A DNA stretch of 64,000 bases, taken from assembly GCF_900113575.1 (NCBI RefSeq), contig NZ_FOPV01000008.1, positions 83,113 through 147,112 on the forward strand, written 5' to 3'. Position 1 is the stretch's first letter; the number at the start of each line of letters is the position of its first letter. The notes under the pieces were generated by a model. That model was not told where the DNA came from and did no database searches. It saw only the letters and a program-made list of their open reading frames with translations. Shown piece after piece: positions 40,242 through 50,612 of this stretch. A program made the translations under genes and the position numbers. The DNA comes from Nitrosospira sp. Nsp14 (GTDB lineage Bacteria > Pseudomonadota > Gammaproteobacteria > Burkholderiales > Nitrosomonadaceae).

Positions 40242-41222
40242 TCAGAGCAAATGCCTCACGGAATCGCGCTCTTCAACCAGCTCCCGGTAAGTGATTTCCA
40301 TTTTTTCCCGGCTGAACGGGCTGATTTCCAAATCGGGCACGATCGAGTACTGCCCACCCCTGCATACGACAGGAAAACCATACATGACGCCGTCAGGAAT
40401 GTCATAGCTCCCATCAGAAGGAACGGCCATCGATACCCAGTCATTCTCTCGCGTGCCGAAAACCCAGTCGTGGACATGTCCGATGGCGGCATTTGCGGCG
40501 CTGGCTGCGCTCGACGAACCCCGCGTCCGGATAACGTCGGTACCGCGATTCTGCACCACAGGTATGAAGTAGCTTTCGATCCATGCAGGGTCATCAATGA
40601 GGTCTATAGCTTTGTCCCCATCAAGCTCTGCATGCGTCAGGTCAGGATATTGTGTCGATGAGTGATTGCCCCATACGATCATCTTTCTTACAGTCAAAAC
40701 GGGACGCCCGACCTTGACCGCGAGCTGCCACAAAGCACGATTGTGATCCAGCCGCATCATTGCGGAAAAATTAACGGGCTTCAGCCCCGGCGCATTCTTC
40801 ATGGCAATGTAGGCGTTGGTATTGGCCGGATTTCCCACTATGAGGATCCTGACGTCGCGCCGTGCGGCTTCATCAAGAGCCCTGCCTTGGGCGCTGAATA
40901 TGGCGCCGTTCGCCTCCAGCAGATCCTTGCGTTCCATATCTTTGCTGCGCGGACGCGCGCCCACGAGCAAGGCGATTCCCACGTCGCGGAAAGCCACTTT
41001 GGGATCGTCAGTCATGGTAACGCCGGCTAATAGCGGGAAGGCGCAGTCTTCCAGCTCCATTACCACGCCCTTGAGCGAGGGCAGCAATTGGGGTATGTCC
41101 AGCAATTGCAGGATGACCGGCTGATCCTTGCCGAGCATCTCCCCTGCCGCAATGCGAAACAACAGGCTATATCCGATCTGACCAGCGGCGCCGGTAATCG
41201 CGACGCGAATGGGATGACGCAT
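40242..41222 (-). CDS. mdh: Malate dehydrogenase
   Basis: A 326-residue NAD-dependent malate dehydrogenase. It has the Rossmann loop [12 protein letters not shown], the substrate Arg residues in [17 protein letters not shown], the NAD region [10 protein letters not shown], the catalytic Asp and His in MMRLDHNRA and [11 protein letters not shown], and [13 protein letters not shown]. The GARPRxxGMER-like motif marks the cytosolic-type (MDH type 2) group. It makes oxaloacetate for both citrate synthase homologues in this window. It is first in the mdh-prpB-prpC unit and diverges from the sdh operon. Confidence 0.96.
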   Translation of the reverse strand: MRHPIRVAITGAAGQIGYSLLFRIAAGEMLGKDQPVILQLLDIPQLLPSLKGVVMELEDCAFPLLAGVTMTDDPKVAFRDVGIALLVGARPRSKDMERKDLLEANGAIFSAQGRALDEAARRDVRILIVGNPANTNAYIAMKNAPGLKPVNFSAMMRLDHNRALWQLAVKVGRPVLTVRKMIVWGNHSSTQYPDLTHAELDGDKAIDLIDDPAWIESYFIPVVQNRGTDVIRTRGSSSAASAANAAIGHVHDWVFGTRENDWVSMAVPSDGSYDIPDGVMYGFPVVCRGGQYSIVPDLEISPFSREKMEITYRELVEERDSVRHLL

Positions 41223-41561
41223 TCTTGCGCTCCTGTAGGAGATGCCACTACAGAAAAATTCCGGGTGGTGTCCGGAGACCGGCGTTCCCCGCCAAGGTTA
41301 TTGATTTGCAACCGGTAGAATGCGCTCAAATTTCATTCGTCATTCATACTGGAAACGATGTTCAGCAGCGGCAAATGAACCGGACTATAAAAACATTCAC
41401 CTTCGCTGTCAAATTGCCATCACGTGGATATCCCATATCATTTCGGGCAGAATTCGAAAGAGATCACCTACGGGGCTTTCTTTTAGCTCAGCTTGGTTGA
41501 ATCGCCCGATATTACCGTCTAAACTAAACCAGCGCCGAATGGAACCCGGGAAAAGCTAAAA
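41223..41561. other. Divergent regulatory region between mdh-prp and sdh operons
   Basis: About 340 bases that must drive two opposite central-metabolism operons. One sdh-side promoter candidate is listed separately. I found no clear operator for a methylcitrate regulator such as PrpR, and no prpR gene in the window. Confidence 0.5.
41497..41525 (+). promoter_or_regulatory. Candidate sigma-70 promoter of the sdh operon
   Basis: TTGAAT (-35, four of six consensus bases), a 17-base spacer, then TAAACT (-10, four of six), ending 36 bases before the sdhC TTG start. The spacing is ideal but the hexamers are weak, so this is only a candidate. Confidence 0.35.
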
Positions 41562-41939
41562 TTGCCGAAAAACCGCCCCAAGTACCTTAATCTGTTTCAA
41601 ATCAAGCAACCAATGCCGGCGGTGGTATCGCTGCTGCACCGCATAAGCGGCGCCCTTCTATTCTTCCCGGGTATCCCTGCCCTTCTTTGTGGCCTGGACA
41701 TGGCCCTGAGTTCTCCTGAGAAATATGCTCGATTACAAGCTATTTTGACCAGCCCGTTGGCCAAGGTGGGGCTACTGCTATCCTTGTGGTTCTTCGTACA
41801 TCATTTCTGCGCCGGCATTCGTTTTGTTGCGCTTGATCTCCATTATGGCATCGAACTCGAGCAGGCCCGTCTGACCAGCAAAGTAGTATTGGTTGCAGGT
41901 GTCATAATTACCGTCCTAATTGGCGTCGTGACATGGTAA
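41562..41939 (+). CDS. sdhC: Succinate dehydrogenase cytochrome b556 subunit SdhC
   Basis: A 125-residue membrane anchor of complex II with three helices. The N-terminus RPKYLNLFQIKQPMPAVVSLLHRISGALLF carries the SdhC family pattern with the quinone-site Ser and Arg (HRISG); the haem His is likely in FVHHFCAGIR. The only suitable start is TTG at 41562; an upstream ATG at 41539 is out of frame. The end overlaps the sdhD start by seven bases. Confidence 0.93.
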   Translation: MPKNRPKYLNLFQIKQPMPAVVSLLHRISGALLFFPGIPALLCGLDMALSSPEKYARLQAILTSPLAKVGLLLSLWFFVHHFCAGIRFVALDLHYGIELEQARLTSKVVLVAGVIITVLIGVVTW

Positions 41940-42289
41940 AGCGCACAGTGCGGCTGACCACCGGCGCCAATTATGGGTTGCGCGATTGGCTCGGGCAGCG
42001 AGTCACCGCGGTGGTGATGGCGGTCTTTATCCTCTGCCTGGCGGGAGCGCTACTCGTTGCTCCGCCCCAGGGTTATGCCGGGTGGAAGGCAATATTCGCC
42101 AATCAATGGATGCGTATTGCCGCATTTCTGTTTCTTGTCAGCCTCTTCTGGCATGCGTGGATCGGCGTTCGCAATATCCTTATGGATTATGTCCACGCCA
42201 CGGGCGTGCGCCTTACGTTGCAGATACTCGTCATTCTATCCCTGCTGTTTTATACCGTGTGGTCGGCTGAAATTCTATGGAGTGCGTGA
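41933..42289 (+). CDS. sdhD: Succinate dehydrogenase membrane anchor subunit SdhD
   Basis: A 118-residue three-helix anchor. GLRDWLGQRVTAVVMAVFIL is the typical N-terminal pattern, SLFWHAWIGVRNILMDYVH carries the haem ligand His and the conserved Asp-Tyr near the quinone pocket, and a last helix follows. With SdhC it binds haem b and ubiquinone. Its ATG is inside the sdhC stop region. Confidence 0.94.
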   Translation: MVKRTVRLTTGANYGLRDWLGQRVTAVVMAVFILCLAGALLVAPPQGYAGWKAIFANQWMRIAAFLFLVSLFWHAWIGVRNILMDYVHATGVRLTLQILVILSLLFYTVWSAEILWSA

Positions 42290-42295
42290 GTTAGC

Positions 42296-44059
42296 GTGGC
42301 GATCGTTACAAGAAAATTTGATGCGGTAATCGTTGGCGCTGGCGGCGCGGGTATGCGAGCCGCATTGCAACTATCGGAAGCGGGACTAAAGGTCGCGATA
42401 TTATCCAAGGTATTCCCCACCCGTTCGCATACCGTGGCGGCCCAGGGGGGGATAGCGGCGGCGCTCGGCAACGTTACCGAGGATAACTGGCACTGGCACA
42501 TGTATGACACGGTAAAGGGCTCGGACTATCTCGGCGACCAGGACGCGATTGAGTTCATGTGCCGCCAAGCCAGCGAGGTGGTGTATGAACTGGAGCATTT
42601 CGGCATGCCGTTCGACCGCCTCGACAACGGGAAAATTTACCAGCGCCCGTTTGGAGGGCAGTCGCAAAATTTCGGGGGCGCGCAGGCAACGCGCTCATGC
42701 GCGGCGGCGGATCGTACCGGCCACGCCATGCTGCACACGCTCTACCAGCGCAATGTGCAAGCGAACACCCAGTTTTTCATAGAATGGATGGGGCTGGACC
42801 TGATTCGCGATGAGGACGGCGACGTTTGCGGCGTGACGGCGCTGGATATTGAAACCGGTGAAGTCATGGCGATGCAGGCACGGGCCACACTGTTCGCCAC
42901 TGGGGGAGCGGCACGCATATTCAGCGCCAGCACCAATGCGTTCATCAATACGGGTGATGGCCTCGGAATGGCGGCGCGTGCAGGAATTCCGCTGGAAGAC
43001 ATGGAGTTCTGGCAATTCCACCCCACGGGAGTGTACGGGGTTGGCGTACTCATCAGCGAGGCGGTGCGCGGCGAAGGCGGCTATCTGCTGAATAAGGATG
43101 GGGAGCGCTTCATGGAACGCTATGCCCCTCACGCCAAGGACCTGGCCAGTCGCGACGTGGTGTCCCGAGCGCTGACAATGGAAATGCAGGCTGGGCGAGG
43201 ATGCGGCAGAGATGCAGATCACCTGCTTCTGAAGCTCGATCATCTGGGGGCGGACGTAATCAAGGCGCGACTCCCGGGCATACGTGAAATCGCAATAAAG
43301 TTTGCCAATGCGGACCCTATCCGTGATCCCATCCCGGTCGTGCCCACGGCACATTATATGATGGGCGGTATTCCCACCAATTTCTACGGACAGGTCGTCG
43401 CGCCATATAAAACGGGACCTGAGGAAGTCGTTCAGGGCTTTTATGCCGCTGGCGAGTGTGCTTGTGTTTCCGTGCATGGTGGCAACCGTCTGGGAACAAA
43501 TTCGCTGCTCGATATTCTCGTGTTCGGTCGCGCTGCCGCCAATCAGATTATCGAAGATCTCAAAAAGAATCAGCATCACAAACAGTTACCCCCAGATGCT
43601 ACCGACAAGGCGCTGGCGAGGCTGGCCCGTCTGGAGGGTCAAAAGGACGGTGAAAACGTAGCGCAGGTGAGCGATGCAATGCGCAAAACCATGCAAACCC
43701 ATTGTGGCGTATTTCGATTCCCCGACATGCTCAAGCAGGGTGTGGCAAAAATGAGCGACATTGCTGAGCGTGCGAGACAAACTGCGATCCGGGACAAGAG
43801 CCGTGTGTTCAATACCGCTCGGGTCGAAGCGCTGGAACTCGACAACCTGATCGAGGTAGCAATGGCGACCATGGTGTCGGCTGAGGCCCGGACAGAGAGC
43901 CGCGGTGCGCATGCACGTGATGACTTTCCCGATCGAGATGACAACAAGTGGCTCAAGCATACGTTGTATTTTAATGAAGGCAGGCGTTTGGACTACAAGC
44001 CCGTGCGCTTGAAACCGCTGACGGTGGAATCTTTCGCTCCCAAGCCAAGGACGTACTAG
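42296..44059 (+). CDS. sdhA: Succinate dehydrogenase flavoprotein subunit SdhA
   Basis: A 587-residue catalytic subunit with covalently bound FAD. It has the dinucleotide fold AVIVGAGGAGMRAALQL, the FAD-linking His in LSKVFPTRSHTVAAQGG, the substrate site QFHPTGVYG, active-site residues in LASRDVVSRAL, and HYMMGGIPTN. It starts with GTG six bases after the sdhD stop. It oxidises succinate to fumarate on the cytoplasmic face and passes electrons to SdhB. Confidence 0.97.
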   Translation: MAIVTRKFDAVIVGAGGAGMRAALQLSEAGLKVAILSKVFPTRSHTVAAQGGIAAALGNVTEDNWHWHMYDTVKGSDYLGDQDAIEFMCRQASEVVYELEHFGMPFDRLDNGKIYQRPFGGQSQNFGGAQATRSCAAADRTGHAMLHTLYQRNVQANTQFFIEWMGLDLIRDEDGDVCGVTALDIETGEVMAMQARATLFATGGAARIFSASTNAFINTGDGLGMAARAGIPLEDMEFWQFHPTGVYGVGVLISEAVRGEGGYLLNKDGERFMERYAPHAKDLASRDVVSRALTMEMQAGRGCGRDADHLLLKLDHLGADVIKARLPGIREIAIKFANADPIRDPIPVVPTAHYMMGGIPTNFYGQVVAPYKTGPEEVVQGFYAAGECACVSVHGGNRLGTNSLLDILVFGRAAANQIIEDLKKNQHHKQLPPDATDKALARLARLEGQKDGENVAQVSDAMRKTMQTHCGVFRFPDMLKQGVAKMSDIAERARQTAIRDKSRVFNTARVEALELDNLIEVAMATMVSAEARTESRGAHARDDFPDRDDNKWLKHTLYFNEGRRLDYKPVRLKPLTVESFAPKPRTY

Positions 44060-44100
44060 ACCGCATACTGATTAATCCCGATTACCGGAGTAACAGAACC

Positions 44101-44796
44101 GTGAAATTTTCTATTTACCGCTTCGATCCAGACACGGATGCGACACCCTACATGCAGGACTATGACATCGAGTTGGAACCAGCCGATCGGATGCTGCTTG
44201 ACGCATTGGTACGAATCAAAACGGTCGACGATAGCCTGAGTCTGCGCCGCTCCTGCCGCGAAGGGGTGTGCGGCTCGGATGGGATGAACATCAACGGTCG
44301 CAACGGGCTGGCGTGCATCACGCCGCTCACAGGATTGAAGGAGCCCGTGGAACTGCGCCCCCTGCCAGGCCTGCCCGTAATACGCGACCTAATCGTGGAC
44401 ATGACCCAATTCTTCAAGCAATACCATTCTATCAAGCCCTATCTCATCAATAATGATCCGCCACCGGAAACTGAACGGTTGCAGTCACCCGCGGAACGGG
44501 CTGAATTGGACGGGCTGTATGAATGCATCCTTTGCGCGTGCTGTTCCACGGCGTGCCCCTCATTCTGGTGGAACCCGGATAAGTTCGTGGGGCCAGCCGG
44601 TCTGCTGCAAGCCTACCGCTTTCTTGCCGACAGTCGCGACCAGGCGACCGCCGAGCGTCTGGATTATCTGGAAGATCCTTATCGCCTGTTTCGCTGCCAC
44701 ACGATCATGAATTGTGCGGATGTATGCCCCAAGGGTTTGAACCCGACCAATGCGATCGAAAGTATCAAGGATATGATGGTGAAACGAACGGTATGA
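44101..44796 (+). CDS. sdhB: Succinate dehydrogenase iron-sulfur subunit SdhB
   Basis: A 231-residue subunit with three iron-sulfur clusters. The 2Fe-2S ligands are in RRSCREGVCGSDGMNINGRN and the Cys of LACIT; the 4Fe-4S and 3Fe-4S ligands are in CILCACCSTACPSFWW and CHTIMNCADVCPKGLNP. It uses a GTG start. The last codons overlap the ATG of sdhE (ATGA). Confidence 0.97.
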   Translation: MKFSIYRFDPDTDATPYMQDYDIELEPADRMLLDALVRIKTVDDSLSLRRSCREGVCGSDGMNINGRNGLACITPLTGLKEPVELRPLPGLPVIRDLIVDMTQFFKQYHSIKPYLINNDPPPETERLQSPAERAELDGLYECILCACCSTACPSFWWNPDKFVGPAGLLQAYRFLADSRDQATAERLDYLEDPYRLFRCHTIMNCADVCPKGLNPTNAIESIKDMMVKRTV

Positions 44797-45026
44797 AACA
44801 GCTCGAGCGGGCGCGCTGGCGCTGCCGGCGCGGATTGCTGGAACTGGATCTTACGCTAGAGCGGTTTGTGGACGAGCATTACGTCAGCCTTGGCGAAGCC
44901 GAGCGCCGGCAATTCGAAATGTTGCTGGACCTTTCTGATAACGACTTATGGGATATGATTGCGCTGAAAAAAAAACCCACGGACATGAGGCTGCAGTACG
45001 TACTGAGCTTGTTGCAGGCTATTTAG
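44793..45026 (+). CDS. sdhE: FAD assembly factor SdhE
   Basis: A 77-residue protein of the SdhE/Sdh5 family that promotes covalent flavinylation of SdhA. The diagnostic RGxxE motif is seen in RRGLLELDLTLERF, followed by LLDLSDNDLWDMI. The ATG overlaps the sdhB stop; a longer in-frame start at 44712 lies fully inside sdhB and is rejected. Location right after sdhB supports the role. Confidence 0.94.
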   Translation: MKQLERARWRCRRGLLELDLTLERFVDEHYVSLGEAERRQFEMLLDLSDNDLWDMIALKKKPTDMRLQYVLSLLQAI

Positions 45027-45062
45027 CTTTTGGAATCCATCATCACTAGGGAATAGGACAAT

Positions 45063-46364
45063 ATGGAACACAAACGTAACGCGACGCTCGATCTCGGTGA
45101 CGGAAGCGAGCCACTGGAATTTCCTGTTCTATCCGGGACCATGGGGCCGGATGTAGTGGATATTCGCACGTTACAGGCCAAAGGCGGCGTCTTTACCTAT
45201 GATCCCGGCTTTCTTTCCACCGCCAGCAGCAATTCCAAGATAACTTTTATCGACGGCGATGAGGGCGTTCTGCTCTATCGTGGCTATCCCATCGAACAAC
45301 TGGCGGAACAGTGCGACTTCATGGAAGTCTGCTATTTGCTGATGAATGGGGAGCTGCCCAATAACGAGCAAAAGAAATCGTTCGACAACACCATCAAGGA
45401 ACACACGATGGTGCATGAGCAGTTGGCGCGCTTTTACACCGGTTTCAGGCGCGACGCCCATCCCATGGCCGTAATGGTCGGCGTCGTCGGTGCGTTGTCG
45501 GCGTTTTATCACGATGCGATGGACATATCGGACGCCTCACATCGGGAATTATCGGCCTTCCGGCTGGTAGCGAAGTTGCCCACCATTACCGCCATGGCAT
45601 ACAAATACAATGTCGGCCAGCCTTTCATCTATCCCCGCAATAACCTCAGCTACGCTGAAAACTTCATGCATATGATGTTCGCCACCCCGGCGGAGGAATA
45701 CAAACCCAATCCGGTGCTGGCGCACGCGCTAGATCGCATTCTGATCCTGCATGCCGACCACGAGCAGAATGCCTCTACCTCCACCGTCCGGCTCGCCGGT
45801 TCCAGCGGCGCAAATCCGTTCGCCTGCATTTCAGCCGGGATTGCCTGTCTATGGGGGCCAGCGCATGGCGGAGCCAACGAGGCGTGCCTGAACATGCTCG
45901 AGGAAATTCACGATGAATCGCGCATTGGCGAATATATAGCCCGTGCCAAGGACAAGAACGACCCTTTCCGGCTAGTGGGGTTCGGCCATCGGGTTTACAA
46001 AAATTTCGATCCCAGGGCAAAATTGATGCGTGAAACCTGCCACGAGGTATTGGATGAACTCGGCTTGCACGACGATCGCTTGTTCAAGCTTGCGCTCAAG
46101 CTGGAAAAAATAGCGCTGGAAGATGAATACTTCATTTCCCGTAAACTCTACCCGAATGTGGACTTCTACTCCGGTATCGTGCAGCGCGCGCTTGGTATAC
46201 CTTCTTCCATGTTCACCGCGATATTTGCCACCGCACGCACGGTGGGCTGGATCGCGCAATGGAGTGAAATGATCGCCGACCCGGATCGCAAGATCGGGCG
46301 TCCCCGTCAACTTTACACAGGCGCGGTGACACGCGATGTCGTACCGCTTGCGTTACGCGAGTAA
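45063..46364 (+). CDS. gltA: Citrate synthase, type I
   Basis: A 433-residue hexameric-type citrate synthase that opens the TCA cycle. The N-terminal domain ([20 protein letters not shown]) is typical of NADH-sensitive Gram-negative enzymes. Catalytic residues are in [13 protein letters not shown] (His), [13 protein letters not shown] (His) and [16 protein letters not shown] (Asp). AGGGAATAGGACA precedes the ATG. It is followed by sucA. Confidence 0.97.
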   Translation: MEHKRNATLDLGDGSEPLEFPVLSGTMGPDVVDIRTLQAKGGVFTYDPGFLSTASSNSKITFIDGDEGVLLYRGYPIEQLAEQCDFMEVCYLLMNGELPNNEQKKSFDNTIKEHTMVHEQLARFYTGFRRDAHPMAVMVGVVGALSAFYHDAMDISDASHRELSAFRLVAKLPTITAMAYKYNVGQPFIYPRNNLSYAENFMHMMFATPAEEYKPNPVLAHALDRILILHADHEQNASTSTVRLAGSSGANPFACISAGIACLWGPAHGGANEACLNMLEEIHDESRIGEYIARAKDKNDPFRLVGFGHRVYKNFDPRAKLMRETCHEVLDELGLHDDRLFKLALKLEKIALEDEYFISRKLYPNVDFYSGIVQRALGIPSSMFTAIFATARTVGWIAQWSEMIADPDRKIGRPRQLYTGAVTRDVVPLALRE

Positions 46365-46394
46365 TCAACACTGCCTAGCGGCAAGGTATCTGCT

Positions 46395-49211
46395 ATGAAC
46401 CCACTGTTCGATGATTCGCTGCTGTTTAGCGCAAATGCGCCCTTTATCGAGGAGCTTTACGACGCTTACCTGCGAAATCCACAGTCGGTCTCGCCAGAGT
46501 GGCACGAATACTTTGACAAGCTGCAGCAAACAGGGGGGGGACGAGCGACACCAGATGTATCGCGCTCCCGGAAACCATCCCACGCCCACGACGCTGCCAT
46601 TCCCCCGACAGGACAGGATGAATATGGCCTGACTACCGAACGCAAGCAGATATCGGTATTGCAGATCATCAATGCTTACCGCTTCCTCGGCGTGCGCCAG
46701 GCGAACCTCGATCCTCTCAAGCACCAGGAAAAATCACACGTTCCCGAACTCGATCCCGCCTATTACGGACTGACCGAGGCAGACATGAGCACCGTTTTCG
46801 GCACCGGTTCGTTGATCGGCCCACCCCGCGCCCCGCTTGGCGAAATTCTTCAAATTCTGCGGCAAACCTACTGTAGCACCATCGGCGTCGAGTACATGTA
46901 CATTACCGATACCGAGCAAAAACGCTGGATACAAAGCCGCATCGAAGGACCGCGCGCCCAACCAGACTACCCGGCAGAATACAAGCGCCATATTCTTGAG
47001 CGGCTAAACGCAGCCGAAGGGCTGGAAAAATATCTTCATGCACGCTATGTCGGGCAGAAACGCTTCTCTCTGGAAGGCAGCGAAAGCCTGATTCCCTTGT
47101 TGGACAATCTGCTGCAGCGTGCCGGCGGCATGGGCGTGCAGCAAAGCATTATCGGCATGGCTCACCGGGGCCGGCTCAACGTGCTGGTCAACACCCTCGG
47201 CAAGCTGCCAGCGGATTTGTTCCAGGAATTCGAAGGCAAGCACGGCCAGGAACTGACCGAAGGCGACGTCAAGTATCACCAGGGTTTTTCTTCGGCGGTA
47301 TCCACGCCGGGCGGAGTGATGCGTCTCACGCTGGCATTCAATCCCTCCCACCTCGAGATCGTGGACCCGGTAGTGGAGGGATCGGTGCGCGCGCGGCAAC
47401 ACCGTCTCAAGGACAGGGAGGGCGATCAGGTGCTACCCGTGCTGCTGCATGGCGATGCGGCATTTTCGGCCCAGGGTGTAGTGATGGAAACCCTGAACCT
47501 GTCGCAGACGCGCGGTTATGGAACCGGCGGCACCGTGCATATCATCATCAACAATCAAATCGGTTTCACCACTTCTGATCCACGCGACACGCGCTCGACG
47601 CTTTATTGCACCGACGTGTCGAAAATGATTGAGGCGCCGATCTTTCATGTCAACGGCGACGATCCGGAAGCTGTCATCATGGTGACTGAAATCGCGCTTG
47701 ATTTCCGGATGACGTTCCATAAGGACGTGGTTGTCGATATGGTTTGTTTTCGCACGCTGGGCCACAACGAGCAGGACGAACCAATGGTCACCCAGCCATT
47801 GATGTATAAAATCATCGGCCGCCATCCCGGCACACGCAAACTTTACGCCGATAAACTGGAGACCGAAGGCGTCATTGATACGGGCCAGGCTGAATTGATG
47901 GTAAAAACCTATCGTGATGATATGGATGCGGGGCGTAACCCCAACAAAACCATCGTTTACGGGTACAAATCACCGGATGGGGTGGATTGGAAACCATTCC
48001 TGAAGAGTGGCAAATGGGATGTAAAGCTACAGACCGGGTTGCCTCTGACGGAATTGAGGCACTTGGCCGAACGACTGACGGATATTCCGTCCAAATTCAA
48101 GCTGCATGCACGAGTGGAAAAAATCATCGCCGATCGCCGTTTGATGAGCGAGGGAAAGCTGCAGCTCGATTGGGGGATGGCGGAAAATCTTGCCTATGCG
48201 GCGCTGCTGAAGGATGGGTATCCTGTAAGGATTTCGGGCCAGGATTCGGGGCGGGGAACCTTCTTTCACCGCCACGCAGTGCTGCACGACCAGAATCGGG
48301 AACGGTGGAACGAAGGGATATATATCCCGCTCCGCCATATTGCGCCCGATCAACCTGATTTCGTCATCATTGACTCTGTGTTGTCCGAAGAAGCGGTACT
48401 TGCTTTTGAATACGGATATGCTACCGCTGAGCCAAATGAACTTGTCATGTGGGAGGCGCAGTTTGGCGATTTTGCCAATGGTGCGCAAGTGGTAATAGAT
48501 CAGTTTATCGCATCAGGAGAAGCGAAGTGGGGCCGCTTGTGCGGGCTGGTGATGATGCTTCCTCATGGCTATGAGGGCCAGGGACCCGAGCACTCCTCGG
48601 GGCGCGTTGAGCGTTATCTGCAGCTATGCGCGGAATACAATATCCAGGTATGCATTCCGACCACCCCCGCACAGATGTTTCACGTGCTTCGGCGCCAGAT
48701 GATCCGCCCGCTTCGCAAGCCGCTTGTCATCATGAGCCCCAAAAGTCTCTTGCGTCACAAGGAATCAGTATCGAGCCTCGAAGACCTCGCGCAAGGCAGT
48801 TTCCAGAATGTCATTCCAGAAGCTGAAAAACTCGATCCAAAAAATGTGCGCCGCCTCATCGCGTGCTGCGGGAAGATATATTACGACCTGTTGACGTACC
48901 GCCGGAAGCATAAATTCGAGGATGTGGCGATTATCCGCATTGAGCAGTTGTATCCGTTTCCGCATGAAGAATTCGAGGTTGAGGTAGACCGGTACCCGCA
49001 AGCAAAAGATATCCTCTGGTGCCAGGAAGAGCCTGGAAACCAGGGAGCCTGGCATCGCATCCAGCATTATCTTCTTCGGCACAAGCGCCCGGATCAGGTT
49101 TTGGGCTACGCTTTGCGTCCATCGTCGGCGTCCCCGGCAGCGGGATATCTGGCAAAACATACCTTGCAACAGAACGAACTCATAGCAGCGGCGTTTCGCG
49201 AGAAAATTTAA
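46395..49211 (+). CDS. sucA: 2-oxoglutarate dehydrogenase E1 component
   Basis: A 938-residue thiamine-diphosphate decarboxylase of the 2-oxoglutarate dehydrogenase complex. The N-terminal motif [16 protein letters not shown] binds E2. [17 protein letters not shown], the thiamine region [36 protein letters not shown] and the C-terminal [14 protein letters not shown] are family hallmarks. Presence of this enzyme means that the TCA cycle can in principle run oxidatively, although many ammonia oxidisers carry it without growing on organic acids. Confidence 0.97.
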   Translation: MNPLFDDSLLFSANAPFIEELYDAYLRNPQSVSPEWHEYFDKLQQTGGGRATPDVSRSRKPSHAHDAAIPPTGQDEYGLTTERKQISVLQIINAYRFLGVRQANLDPLKHQEKSHVPELDPAYYGLTEADMSTVFGTGSLIGPPRAPLGEILQILRQTYCSTIGVEYMYITDTEQKRWIQSRIEGPRAQPDYPAEYKRHILERLNAAEGLEKYLHARYVGQKRFSLEGSESLIPLLDNLLQRAGGMGVQQSIIGMAHRGRLNVLVNTLGKLPADLFQEFEGKHGQELTEGDVKYHQGFSSAVSTPGGVMRLTLAFNPSHLEIVDPVVEGSVRARQHRLKDREGDQVLPVLLHGDAAFSAQGVVMETLNLSQTRGYGTGGTVHIIINNQIGFTTSDPRDTRSTLYCTDVSKMIEAPIFHVNGDDPEAVIMVTEIALDFRMTFHKDVVVDMVCFRTLGHNEQDEPMVTQPLMYKIIGRHPGTRKLYADKLETEGVIDTGQAELMVKTYRDDMDAGRNPNKTIVYGYKSPDGVDWKPFLKSGKWDVKLQTGLPLTELRHLAERLTDIPSKFKLHARVEKIIADRRLMSEGKLQLDWGMAENLAYAALLKDGYPVRISGQDSGRGTFFHRHAVLHDQNRERWNEGIYIPLRHIAPDQPDFVIIDSVLSEEAVLAFEYGYATAEPNELVMWEAQFGDFANGAQVVIDQFIASGEAKWGRLCGLVMMLPHGYEGQGPEHSSGRVERYLQLCAEYNIQVCIPTTPAQMFHVLRRQMIRPLRKPLVIMSPKSLLRHKESVSSLEDLAQGSFQNVIPEAEKLDPKNVRRLIACCGKIYYDLLTYRRKHKFEDVAIIRIEQLYPFPHEEFEVEVDRYPQAKDILWCQEEPGNQGAWHRIQHYLLRHKRPDQVLGYALRPSSASPAAGYLAKHTLQQNELIAAAFREKI

Positions 49212-49227
49212 CCCTAGAGGACGAACT

Positions 49228-50544
49228 ATGCTCGTCGAAGTCAAAGTTCCAGCGTTATCCGAGTCCGTGGCGGAAGCTACCCTGCTTTCATGGCATAAAA
49301 GAGAAGGCGAACAAGTTGACCGCGGTGAAAACCTGATTGATATCGAGACCGACAAAGTCGTGCTGGAACTTCCGGCGCCGGCTGCGGGGATACTGGCCAA
49401 GATCATCAAAGACGATGGAACGACAGTAACCAGCGGTGAAATTATCGCCACCATAGACACTGAGGCAGCCGGAGCCTCAACCATCGCCTCAACCAGCGCT
49501 ACGACTGCCGCTGCCGCCGAAACCGGGGCGGGCGCGACGCTTCCAAGCGGGCAACCGGCGCCCGCCCCTTCCCCGGTAACATCGGAAGTGCCCCCAATGA
49601 TGCCTGCCGCGCGAAACATGGCGGCACAGGCAAACCTCGCGCCCGCCGAAATCGGCTCGATCAAGGGTAGCGGACGGGGCGGCCGCATTACTAAAGAGGA
49701 TGTTGCAGAACATGTCGACCGCAAGGCCGCCGCGCCCTCGGTCCCAACCTCTTCAGAACCTGCTCCGAAACCGACTCCTGAGCCTATGTCGGCCCCCACT
49801 CTGGTAACGCCGCAAGCCGCCGCTCCGACGGAGATCGAAGGCGACCGCCCGGAACAGCGAGTACCTATGTCGCGCCTGCGCGCGCGCATTGCTGAACGGC
49901 TGGTACAGTCGCAATCCACTGCCGCCATACTCACCACCTTCAACGAAGTCAATATGCAGGCAATAATGGACTTGCGTGCCCGGCATAAAGATAAATTCGA
50001 AAAAGAACATGGCGTCAAGCTCGGAATCATGTCGTTTTTTGTCAAGGCCGTGGTAGCGGCGTTGAAAAAGTTTCCCATCGTCAACGCGTCAGTGAATGGA
50101 AGTGACATCATCTATCACGGTTATTACGACATCGGCATTGCCGTGAGCAGCCCCCGCGGATTGGTTGTTCCCATTCTTCGCAATGCAGACTCCTTGTCGC
50201 AGGCGCAGATCGAAAGGCAAATCGCCGATTTCGGCAGACGCGCCCAGGACGGGAAACTGACCATCGAAGAATTGACCGGCGGTACATTCTCCATTACAAA
50301 TGGAGGTGTCTTCGGCTCCATGCTCTCCACCCCTATCATCAATCCCCCGCAAAGCGCGATTCTCGGCATTCACGCCACCAAGGAACGTCCAGTGGCCGAG
50401 AATGGCCAGGTGGTTATCCGTCCCATGTGCTACCTTGCGCTATCCTACGATCACCGCATCATAGATGGACGAGAAGCGGTACTTTCACTGGTGGCGATGA
50501 AAGAAGCACTTGAATATCCCATGAGTCCGTTGCTGGGAGACTGA
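49228..50544 (+). CDS. sucB: Dihydrolipoyl succinyltransferase (E2 of 2-oxoglutarate dehydrogenase)
   Basis: A 438-residue E2 with one N-terminal lipoyl domain (lipoylated Lys in [14 protein letters not shown]), a subunit-binding domain ([18 protein letters not shown]), Pro/Ala-rich linkers on both sides, and a C-terminal catalytic domain with [14 protein letters not shown] carrying the catalytic His and Asp. AGAGGACGAACT precedes the ATG 16 bases after sucA. It forms the core of the complex with SucA and Lpd. Confidence 0.96.
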   Translation: MLVEVKVPALSESVAEATLLSWHKREGEQVDRGENLIDIETDKVVLELPAPAAGILAKIIKDDGTTVTSGEIIATIDTEAAGASTIASTSATTAAAAETGAGATLPSGQPAPAPSPVTSEVPPMMPAARNMAAQANLAPAEIGSIKGSGRGGRITKEDVAEHVDRKAAAPSVPTSSEPAPKPTPEPMSAPTLVTPQAAAPTEIEGDRPEQRVPMSRLRARIAERLVQSQSTAAILTTFNEVNMQAIMDLRARHKDKFEKEHGVKLGIMSFFVKAVVAALKKFPIVNASVNGSDIIYHGYYDIGIAVSSPRGLVVPILRNADSLSQAQIERQIADFGRRAQDGKLTIEELTGGTFSITNGGVFGSMLSTPIINPPQSAILGIHATKERPVAENGQVVIRPMCYLALSYDHRIIDGREAVLSLVAMKEALEYPMSPLLGD

Positions 50545-50612
50545 AGCCAGACCTCACGCTGCCGAATCCGACCCAGACCTTTTTTTTTCTTATGTTCCAT
50601 TAAGGCGCCAAT

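Noticed and set aside
50579..50590. T-run between sucB and lpdA as a terminator
   Set aside because: No stem of useful length precedes it, and the genes form one complex, so read-through is expected.
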